Part shown: piece after piece, positions 21,912-27,977 of the stretch
Numbering within the stretch: the first letter of the stretch is position 1
Layout: the number at the start of each line of letters is the position of its first letter
Assembly (NCBI GenBank): GCA_044344715.1
Contig: JBIJCI010000018.1
Coordinates: forward strand, 1-30,300
Source: F1-60-MAGs027 sp044344715
GTDB lineage: Bacteria; Actinomycetota; Acidimicrobiia; Acidimicrobiales; Ilumatobacteraceae
Direction: 5' to 3'
Length of the DNA stretch: 30,300 bases
The notes under the pieces: generated by a model
Seen by the model: only the letters and a program-made list of their open reading frames with translations
What the model was told of the DNA's origin: nothing
Database searches by the model: none
Made by a program: the position numbers and the translations under genes

Positions 21912-22115
21912 TCCGGCTGGATCAGCATCCCGGGCTCGATTGACGAGTCAATCAGACGAAAATGCCCTGGAATAGGGCGTTCATGAATTGTTGACCAAGT
22001 TAGTTGCATTTAGGCTCGCCCCCGCCTACTCTAAACCTGACTGGTTTGGTCGGATTTCCGACCAGCCGAATGGCAATCAGCAATGTCCCACCTCAACCCA
22101 ACGAAGGAAACATCA
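21912..22115. promoter_or_regulatory. Intergenic region between ruvB and the sulfur cassette with three inverted repeats
   Basis: This 204-bp gap, the largest in the window, is visibly richer in A/T than its surroundings. It contains GATTGAC-GA-GTCAATC (21938-21953) and GCCCT-GGAAT-AGGGC (21964-21978), either of which could help end ruvB transcription. It also contains TGGTCGGA-TT-TCCGACCA (22047-22064). A weak promoter, TTGCAT (22004-22009), 17 nt, TACTCT (22027-22032), lies just upstream of the last repeat. AAGGA (22104-22108) is the ribosome-binding site for ATG 22116. No RNA gene or small coding frame is apparent. Confidence 0.5.
22047..22064. promoter_or_regulatory. Perfect 8-bp inverted repeat, possible operator or leader hairpin
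   Basis: TGGTCGGA and TCCGACCA are separated by TT. The repeat starts 14 nt after a possible -10 box (TACTCT) and 52 nt before the sulfurtransferase ATG. It overlaps a shorter repeat, AAACC-TGACT-GGTTT (22033-22047). The position suits a repressor site or a 5'-leader hairpin. No regulator gene is nearby to name the protein. Confidence 0.45.
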
Positions 22116-23096
22116 ATGACACACGTACAGGCCCGACGTTCAAGATTCGCTCGGCGACTGCGATGGTTGCTCGTGCCTTTGACGGCGCTCATCGTGCCGT
22201 CGGTTGCGCACGCTGCAAACACACCGAGCCCGGTCAAGGACCGCCGCGCGACCATCGTCGAAGCAGCTTGGTTGGAAGCCAACCTCAACAACCCGAAGGT
22301 GCGCATCATCGAGGTGAGCACCGACCCGGGCATCTACGAGAAGGGTCACATCCCGAACGCGGTCAACTTCCGCTGGCACACCGAGTTCGTGAACCCGGTG
22401 AATCGTGATATCGCGAGCCAGACCGACTTCCAGAAGACCGCACGCGCCGCGGGCATCAACAAGGACACCCAAGTGGTGCTCTACGGCGACAAGAACAACT
22501 GGTTCGCTGCCTGGGGCGTATGGATCTTCCGTACGTACGGCCACCAGAACGTGAGCATCCTGAACGGTGGACGCGACAAGTGGGTGAGGGACGGTCGTGC
22601 CCTTACGCCGGTCGTTCCCACGTTCGGCGCCGGGAACTTCACGGCAACCGTTGCGAATCGGAACCTGCGGTCATTCCTCCCCGACGTCGTCAAGATCGCA
22701 AAGAAGCAGGATCGCACCACCAAGTTGGTCGACATTCGCTCGGCCGACGAGTTCAGCGGCAAGATCTTTGCACCAGCCGGCTTCCAGGAGTTGGCGATCC
22801 GAGCCGGACACATCCCCGGAGCTAAGAACGTTCCGTGGTCGGCTGCGGTGGCACCGGACGGCACGTTCCGCCCGGCTGCCGACCTGAAGGCGATTTACGC
22901 AGCACAGGGAATCGATGGGACGAAGAAGGTCACGGTGTACTGCCGAATCGGTGAGCGTGCGGCGCACACATGGTTCGTACTCTCCGAGATCCTCGGATAC
23001 GACGTGAAGCTGTACGACGGTTCGTGGACCGAATACGGCAACTCCGTCGGTGTACCGATCGCCAACCCGACCGGCACCGTCTGGGGTCGGGGCTAA
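22116..23096 (+). CDS. Exported thiosulfate sulfurtransferase (CysA2/SseA-type, tandem rhodanese)
   Basis: A 326-residue protein of two rhodanese domains, very similar in layout to actinobacterial CysA2/SseA thiosulfate sulfurtransferases. The first, non-catalytic domain spans about 45-165 (VEAAWLEANL ... GGRDKWVRDG). The second spans about 185-318, with active-site Cys276 in YCRIGERAAHTWFVL, followed by DGSWTEYG. Unlike cytoplasmic CysA2, it begins with an export signal: Arg-rich ARRSRFARRLR, then WLLVPLTALIVPSVAHA with probable cleavage after residue 33. Sec or Tat export are both possible. ATG 22116 is preferred because AAGGA sits 7 nt before it and the signal peptide starts there; an ATG at 22083 is less likely. 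Rhodaneses move sulfane sulfur from thiosulfate to a thiol or cyanide. The following YeeE/YedE gene suggests that it supplies or handles sulfur for import. Confidence 0.92.
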   Translation: MTHVQARRSRFARRLRWLLVPLTALIVPSVAHAANTPSPVKDRRATIVEAAWLEANLNNPKVRIIEVSTDPGIYEKGHIPNAVNFRWHTEFVNPVNRDIASQTDFQKTARAAGINKDTQVVLYGDKNNWFAAWGVWIFRTYGHQNVSILNGGRDKWVRDGRALTPVVPTFGAGNFTATVANRNLRSFLPDVVKIAKKQDRTTKLVDIRSADEFSGKIFAPAGFQELAIRAGHIPGAKNVPWSAAVAPDGTFRPAADLKAIYAAQGIDGTKKVTVYCRIGERAAHTWFVLSEILGYDVKLYDGSWTEYGNSVGVPIANPTGTVWGRG

Positions 23097-23112
23097 CCGC
23101 CCAATTCCGCGC

Positions 23113-23157
23113 GGCGTCGTCGGGGTTGCCGACCCCTTCGGTGGTCCCGACGACGCC
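23113..23157 (+). promoter_or_regulatory. Large hairpin between the sulfurtransferase and transporter genes
   Basis: GGCGTCGTCGGG (23113-23124) pairs perfectly with CCCGACGACGCC (23146-23157), a 12-bp stem around 21 nt. An alternative stem, GGGGT (23122-23126) with ACCCC (23132-23136), would exclude part of it. There is no T tract after it. It may be a partial terminator, attenuator or mRNA stabiliser within the operon. Confidence 0.5.
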
Positions 23158-23210
23158 CAGTGCAGCCAACTTCCCCCATCTTCACCTGAGTTTGACGAAC
23201 CACACACACC

Positions 23211-24434
23211 ATGACCCTCACTTCCGCCATCGAGCGCACCTCCCTGCGTCGCCAAACCGCGTTCTTCCTCGCCTCGCTCGCCGTTCTCATCGGAGTCGCC
23301 CTCTCGCTCAATGCCGGGGAGACGCCCGACCCTGGTCGGCCGGTTTCCTTGCTGCTCGGCGCGGCGCTCGGTTTTGCATTCGAGCGCGGACGATTCTGCT
23401 TCTTCTGCCTGTTCCGTGATTCGATCGAACGGCGCGCCACCCGACCGTTGATTGCGGTCGTCACCGCAATCGCCGTCGGTGCCGTGGGCTACGCGCTCAC
23501 CTTCGGGTTGTACCTGCCCAATCCCAAGGGTGAAGGCTTGCCACCGGGGGCGCACATCGCGCCGGTCAGCCTGCCACTCGTGCTCGGTGCGGCGGCGTTC
23601 GGCCTCGGCATGGTGCTCTCTGGTGCATGCATTAGCGGGCATCTCTATCGAATCGGCCAGGGATACCTCCGCGCGATTCCCGCGCTGTTCGGCGCGTTGA
23701 TCGGGTTCGGGCTCGGCTTTTTCACCTGGAACACCCTGTACCTCGAGCAAGTGAGCGAGAGCCCGGTGCTGTGGTTGCCGCGGTGGTTGGGTTACTCGGG
23801 TTCGCTCGTCCTGGTACTGGCGGTGTCGGCGATCGTAGCCGTCTGGCTCGTGCGCGCCGATCGCAGTGGACCGGGGGAGCCGGCTCGGTCGTCAGACCGG
23901 GTTGTTGGCGGGTCGTTCGCCGAACTGCGTGAGACGTTGCTGGTGCGCCGTTGGTCGCCGGCGGTCACCGGCGCAATCGTGGGCGCGATCGGCATCTTTG
24001 CCTATCAACGCACCACGCCGCTCGGCGTGACCTCGCAATTGAGCACCATCGCGCGCAGCCACCTCGATGCACGAGGTGCCTTGCCCGAGGTGTTGCACGG
24101 CATCGACATGATGCGCGGCTGCGTGGCAGTCGTCTCGAACGCGATCACCAACAACGGATGGTTGGTCATCGGCTTCGTGGCCGCTTCGCTGGCGGCCGCA
24201 GTCGGTGGTGGGCGATTCGCATTTCAGCGCCCAACCGTCGGCAACTCCGTGACGGCCCTCGCCGGTGGCGTACTGCTCGGTTGGGGCTCTCTCACCGCCC
24301 TCGGTTGCACCGTCGGCGTCTTACTGTCGGGCACCCAGGCCTTCGCGGTTTCGGGTGTCGTGTTCCTGATCGTCGTCTTCGCGAGCGTTTGGCTCGGCAT
24401 CAAGCTTCGACTGCACACGTTGTTCGGCGCATGA
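23211..24434 (+). CDS. YeeE/YedE-family membrane transporter (TsuA-like)
   Basis: A 407-residue polytopic membrane protein with about nine to eleven hydrophobic helices arranged as two similar halves. Family hallmarks are ERGRFCFFCLFRD (Cys63, Cys66), GMVLSGACISGHLYRIGQG (Cys140), MMRGCVAV (Cys304) and LGWGSLTALGCTVGVLLSG (Cys366). In the characterised member TsuA, intramembrane cysteines relay thiosulfate into the cell, and the SGAC and LGC loops here are candidates for that role. A cytoplasmic loop (about 214-250) is polar and variable. Some YedE relatives are linked with selenium metabolism, but no selenium gene is in view. The start ATG 23211 lacks a clear Shine-Dalgarno; it follows a 114-bp gap with a strong hairpin. 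The stop overlaps the dioxygenase start (ATGA). Confidence 0.88.
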   Translation: MTLTSAIERTSLRRQTAFFLASLAVLIGVALSLNAGETPDPGRPVSLLLGAALGFAFERGRFCFFCLFRDSIERRATRPLIAVVTAIAVGAVGYALTFGLYLPNPKGEGLPPGAHIAPVSLPLVLGAAAFGLGMVLSGACISGHLYRIGQGYLRAIPALFGALIGFGLGFFTWNTLYLEQVSESPVLWLPRWLGYSGSLVLVLAVSAIVAVWLVRADRSGPGEPARSSDRVVGGSFAELRETLLVRRWSPAVTGAIVGAIGIFAYQRTTPLGVTSQLSTIARSHLDARGALPEVLHGIDMMRGCVAVVSNAITNNGWLVIGFVAASLAAAVGGGRFAFQRPTVGNSVTALAGGVLLGWGSLTALGCTVGVLLSGTQAFAVSGVVFLIVVFASVWLGIKLRLHTLFGA

Positions 24435-25318
24435 AACGATTCACCGTCGCTCGGCTCTCCGGTTCGTTCGGTATCGAACTTCGGGGTGGGCACGCATCAA
24501 GCGATCTCGGAGATGGTGAGTTGCGGGCGCTCCTCGAGGAGCATCTCGTCGTGGTATTGCGCGAGCAACACTTGACGCATGCCGAGCAAGTCGACCTGGC
24601 GCGCTCGCTGGGCGAGCCGACTCCGGCGCATCCGGTGGTGCCGGGTCATCCGGATCACCCCGAGATTCTCGAACTCGATGCGGCGAGGGGCGGAAAGAAC
24701 GCCCAGTGGCACACCGATGTCACGTTCGTTGACTCGCCGCCATCGGCATCGTTGCTCGTGGCCGACGAGCTCCCGGCTTTTGGTGGCGACACGGTATGGG
24801 CAAGTTTGCGTGATGCCTACGAGACGTTGCAGCCAGCACTACGTAGTCTGGCCGACGGGCTCTGGGCCGTGCATCGAATCACACCTCTCGCGTACTGGGG
24901 TGTGCCCTTCGATACGGCACTCACGCGCGACGACGCCGCGAGACTGTACGAAGACTCGCTGCGAGTTCCTCCGGTCGTCCATCCTGTCGTGCGGGTTCAT
25001 CCCAGGACCGAGCGCAAGGCCTTGATGGTCAACCCCGGCTTCACCAGTCACATTGTCGGGTACTCACGCATCGAGAGCGATCATTTGCTCGGTCTGTTGT
25101 ACGCCCACAGTACGAAGCCCGAGTTGACGATTCGCCACCGATGGCAGTCCGGCGACGCCGTTCTGTGGGACAACCGCGCAACGATGCATTACGCACTCGA
25201 TGATTACGGCAACACTTCACGCCGTATGCGCCGTGTAACCATCCGGGGGGAACGCGCAACCGGTGTGGATGGACGAATCAGCTACGTCTCGACCGACCCG
25301 CACGAGTACGTTCGCTAG
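24431..25318 (+). CDS. TauD/TfdA-family Fe(II)/2-oxoglutarate dioxygenase
   Basis: A 295-residue member of the family that includes taurine dioxygenase and alkylsulfatases; these release sulfite or sulfate from organosulfur compounds using oxygen and 2-oxoglutarate. The iron-binding triad is His94 and Asp96 (QWHTDVTF) and His253 (NRATMHYALDDY). An Arg near 268 (RRMRRVTIRGE) should bind the 2-oxoglutarate carboxylate. VVVLREQHLTHAEQVDLARSLGEP and LMVNPGFTSHIVG are typical TauD segments. Length agrees with E. coli TauD (283). The ATG at 24431 overlaps the transporter stop, so it is translationally coupled to a sulfur transporter. That supports a sulfonate or sulfate-ester substrate, but the actual substrate cannot be read from the sequence. 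Confidence 0.88.
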   Translation: MKRFTVARLSGSFGIELRGGHASSDLGDGELRALLEEHLVVVLREQHLTHAEQVDLARSLGEPTPAHPVVPGHPDHPEILELDAARGGKNAQWHTDVTFVDSPPSASLLVADELPAFGGDTVWASLRDAYETLQPALRSLADGLWAVHRITPLAYWGVPFDTALTRDDAARLYEDSLRVPPVVHPVVRVHPRTERKALMVNPGFTSHIVGYSRIESDHLLGLLYAHSTKPELTIRHRWQSGDAVLWDNRATMHYALDDYGNTSRRMRRVTIRGERATGVDGRISYVSTDPHEYVR

Positions 25319-25337
25319 GAATCCGAGGTCGGCGCAA

Positions 25338-25343
25338 TAGCGT
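25338..25343 (+). promoter_or_regulatory. Putative -10 element of queA
   Basis: TAGCGT lies 6 nt before the GTG start at 25350, in the 31-bp gap after the dioxygenase gene and with no Shine-Dalgarno. It suggests that queA is transcribed from its own leaderless promoter, separately from the sulfur cassette. Confidence 0.45.
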
Positions 25344-25349
25344 CGTCGC

Positions 25350-26360
25350 GTGCAACTCTCCGACATCGATTACGAGTTGCCGCAGCGGCTGATCGCGCAG
25401 GTTCCCGTCGAGCCGCGTGACTCGGCCCGCCTGTTGATCGACCGGGGCTCGGTGGCTCCGGGTGATGCGCTGGTCCGTGACCTTCCGCAGTTCCTGCGCG
25501 ACGGTGACGTACTCGTGGTGAACGATACGAAGGTGGTGCCGGCACGCCTGCACCTCTCGCGGGGCAGCGGTGGGGCAGTGGAGATCCTGTTGCTCGAGCC
25601 GCTCGACGACACCCACCGATCGTGGGAAGCGCTCATCAAGCCAGGACGCAAGATGAAACCGGGCGAGTCGTTGTTTGCAACCGATGGTGCACCGGTCGTG
25701 GTGGTGCAGGGTCGCGGTGCCAAGGGCGACACCTTCAACATCGAGTTCGTTCATCCCGATCCGAACTCGATCATCGATCGGATCGGTGAGATGCCGTTAC
25801 CCCCGTACATCACGACGCGGCTCGATGACAAGAGCCGGTACCAGACCGTCTACGCGCGCGACGCAAAGTCGGCGGCGGCACCGACGGCGGGGCTGCACTT
25901 CACACCGGAACTCATCGCCCACATCCGTGGTATGGGTGTTCCGACGGTGGCGGTTGAACTCGTCGTCGGTCTCGATACGTTCGCACCCGTCACCACCGAC
26001 GACCCGCTCGACCATGTGATCCACACCGAGTCGTACCACGTCCCTGTCGAGACCCTCGCAGCCGTCGAGTCGGCGAAGCGGGTGGTGGCCGTCGGCACCA
26101 CGGCCACGCGGGCGCTCGAGTCGGTCGCCGCCAGCGGACATCGCTCGGGGCGGACGAACCTCTTCATCACCCCCGGCTTCGAATACCGCCACGTCGACGT
26201 CATGCTCACCAACTTCCACATGCCGCGCACGACGCTGCTGCTCATGATCAGTGCATTCGTCGGCGAGCGATGGCGACAGCTGTACGAGCACGCGGTGCGC
26301 AACGAGTACCGATTCCTCTCCTTCGGTGATGCCATGTTGCTCGACCGCGGGTTGCGATGA
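25350..26360 (+). CDS. queA: S-adenosylmethionine:tRNA ribosyltransferase-isomerase
   Basis: Transfers and isomerises the ribosyl group of SAM onto preQ1 in tRNA to form epoxyqueuosine. The 336-residue protein has the family blocks LPQRLIAQVPVEPRDSARLL, VNDTKVVPARLHL, AAAPTAGLHFTPEL and GTTATRALESVA, then NLFITPGFEYRHVDVMLTNFHMPRTTLL and the final YRFLSFGDAMLL. It is about 20 residues shorter than E. coli QueA through loop differences, with no motif missing. The GTG start at 25350 is consistent with both the -10-like box and the alignment (QLSDIDYELP). It lies 36 nt before tgt, whose product acts earlier in the same pathway. Confidence 0.96.
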   Translation: MQLSDIDYELPQRLIAQVPVEPRDSARLLIDRGSVAPGDALVRDLPQFLRDGDVLVVNDTKVVPARLHLSRGSGGAVEILLLEPLDDTHRSWEALIKPGRKMKPGESLFATDGAPVVVVQGRGAKGDTFNIEFVHPDPNSIIDRIGEMPLPPYITTRLDDKSRYQTVYARDAKSAAAPTAGLHFTPELIAHIRGMGVPTVAVELVVGLDTFAPVTTDDPLDHVIHTESYHVPVETLAAVESAKRVVAVGTTATRALESVAASGHRSGRTNLFITPGFEYRHVDVMLTNFHMPRTTLLLMISAFVGERWRQLYEHAVRNEYRFLSFGDAMLLDRGLR

Positions 26361-26383
26361 GCACCGCCCCGCGGCGAGTCTCG

Positions 26384-26389
26384 TAGCCT
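26384..26389 (+). promoter_or_regulatory. Putative -10 element of tgt
   Basis: TAGCCT lies 7 nt before the GTG start of tgt. A purine-rich GACGGGA fills the spacer, but it is too close to the start to act as a normal Shine-Dalgarno, so leaderless initiation is the simpler reading. Confidence 0.4.
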
Positions 26390-26396
26390 GACGGGA

Positions 26397-27494
26397 GTGT
26401 TCAGGGCGACCGCCGCGATCAGTGCGACCGACGGTGCGGCCCGCGCCGGGATCGTCTCGCTCGCCCGAGGAACCTACGTGACCCCGACGTTCATGCCGGT
26501 CGGCACGCGTGGTGCCGTCAAGTACCTGAGTGCCGACGACTACGAACAGCTCGGCGCACAGATCGTTCTCGGAAACACCTACCACCTGATGCTCCGGCCG
26601 GGAGCCGACCTCGTGGCGAAGTTCGGCGGGCTCGCGACATTCGCCGGTTGGCGCGGACTCACGCTCACCGACTCGGGCGGCTACCAGATCTTCTCCCTCG
26701 AGCCGGACGTCGATGACGACGGCGTCACGTTCACCAGCACGTACGACGGCTCCAAGCACCGTCTGACACCCGAGAGCGCCGTCGAGACGCAGGAGAAGCT
26801 CGGCGCCGACATCCAGATGGTGCTCGACGTTTGTCCGCCGTTGCCGTCCTCCGACCAGACGGTGCGCGAGGCGATGCGACGTACCGCAATCTGGGCGGGT
26901 CGCGCGCGGCTGGTTCACCGTCGGACGGACCAGTCATTGTTCGGAATCGTCCAGGGTGGAATCGACGAGACACTGCGCCGCGAGAGCGCTCGTCAGATCG
27001 TCGACATCGGCTTCGACGGCTACGGAATCGGTGGTCTGTCCGTCGGTGAGACGCGCGAGCAGATGTTGCCCGCACTAGCCGCGGCGATCGCAGAGTTGCC
27101 GAACGATCAGCCGCGCTACCTGATGGGGGTCGGTGACCCCGCATCGATGATCGAGGCGATTGGTCTCGGCGTCGACCAGTTCGACTGCGTCCTCCAGACG
27201 CGTCTGGGTCGCCACGGGACGGCGCTGACCAACCAGGGGCGGGTCAATGTGAAGCGTGCGGAATTCATCGAGAGCGATGCACCGCTCGATACATCGTGCG
27301 GATGTGCGGTGTGTGGCAAGCACTCCCGCGGCTATCTCCGGCACCTCTTCCAGGTGGGCGAGCCGACGGCATCGAGACTGGTGTCCATCCACAATCTGGC
27401 CTGGACGATCGCCCTCATGACGAAGGCGCGCAGTGCCATCATCGCCGGCTCGTTCTCCGGGTTCCGCAAGGAGATCCTCACCGTCTGGGGCTGA
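26397..27494 (+). CDS. tgt: Queuine tRNA-ribosyltransferase (tRNA-guanine transglycosylase)
   Basis: Exchanges guanine-34 of tRNAs with GUN anticodons for preQ1. The 365-residue TIM-barrel enzyme has Asp92 in LTDSGGYQIFSL, the nucleophile Asp263 in QFDCVLQTRLGRHG, and the zinc site CGCAVC plus His332 (Cys301, Cys303, Cys306). FGIVQGG and YGIGGLSVGE supply the base-binding residues. At the substrate loop the sequence is LDVCPPLP, where most bacteria have a Glu after the Asp (DEC); Asp144 itself is kept. Length is typical. With queA it gives two queuosine steps; M. tuberculosis, to my knowledge, lacks this pathway, so the pair is a difference from the mycobacterial order. It ends 54 bp before yajC. 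Confidence 0.96.
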   Translation: MFRATAAISATDGAARAGIVSLARGTYVTPTFMPVGTRGAVKYLSADDYEQLGAQIVLGNTYHLMLRPGADLVAKFGGLATFAGWRGLTLTDSGGYQIFSLEPDVDDDGVTFTSTYDGSKHRLTPESAVETQEKLGADIQMVLDVCPPLPSSDQTVREAMRRTAIWAGRARLVHRRTDQSLFGIVQGGIDETLRRESARQIVDIGFDGYGIGGLSVGETREQMLPALAAAIAELPNDQPRYLMGVGDPASMIEAIGLGVDQFDCVLQTRLGRHGTALTNQGRVNVKRAEFIESDAPLDTSCGCAVCGKHSRGYLRHLFQVGEPTASRLVSIHNLAWTIALMTKARSAIIAGSFSGFRKEILTVWG

Positions 27495-27534
27495 ACCCGA
27501 CGGCACGATGGCTATCCCCGGGCCCGAGGGTGGG

Positions 27535-27540
27535 TAGCGT
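27535..27540 (+). promoter_or_regulatory. Putative -10 element of yajC
   Basis: TAGCGT lies 8 nt before the yajC ATG at 27549, with no Shine-Dalgarno in between. It would drive the yajC-secD-secF unit as a leaderless transcript. Confidence 0.4.
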
Positions 27541-27548
27541 GGTACCCC

Positions 27549-27938
27549 ATGTCCAGCCTCTTGCTTGCCGCCGAAGAAACCACGCAATCAACGGGTGGTG
27601 GGTTGTTCAGTCTGTTGCCGCTGATCCTCATCTTCGTGGTGATGTACTTCCTCCTCCTGCGGCCGCAGCGCAAGCGCCAGAAGGAAGCGGCGGCACTCCA
27701 GTCGGCCATCGCGGTGAACGACTCGGTCCTGCTGACGAACGGAATCATCGGGGTGGTCACCGGAATCGAGGACCGCTACCTGTGGGTCGAGATCGCCGAA
27801 GGTGTCCAGGTGCAGGTCGTCAAGGGCTCGGTCAGTAGCCGGATGAACATGGACGGCACGCCGATCGTGCCCGAGAAGCCGGCAAAGCCATCGAAGAAGG
27901 GCAAGTCCGCCGACACGCCGGACTCCGAGAAGAACTGA
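27549..27938 (+). CDS. yajC: Preprotein translocase subunit YajC
   Basis: Small accessory protein of the SecDF-YajC complex. The 129-residue protein has one membrane helix (about residues 19-37, FSLLPLILIFVVMYFLLL) followed directly by RPQRKRQKE, the YajC signature that fixes the cytoplasmic side. A conserved small domain (VNDSVLLTNGIIGVVTGIEDRYLWVEIAEGVQVQVVKGSV, here in two stretches about 56-76 and 77-95) follows. The C-terminal tail is Lys/Pro-rich and disordered. It lies immediately upstream of secD, the standard arrangement, with 39 nt between. Confidence 0.93.
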   Translation: MSSLLLAAEETTQSTGGGLFSLLPLILIFVVMYFLLLRPQRKRQKEAAALQSAIAVNDSVLLTNGIIGVVTGIEDRYLWVEIAEGVQVQVVKGSVSSRMNMDGTPIVPEKPAKPSKKGKSADTPDSEKN

Positions 27939-27977
27939 TTCCGGGATCGCCGAAGTCACCCTCCACACCCCGCGCTC

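Noticed and set aside
21912..22115. tRNA or small RNA gene in the longest gap
   Set aside because: No cloverleaf or TTCGA-type T-loop is visible; the dyads are better explained as operator or terminator-like elements.
22116..25318. Sulfur cassette as a recent genomic island
   Set aside because: No integrase, transposase, flanking direct repeats or tRNA is present, and codon use of the three genes looks like that of the neighbours.
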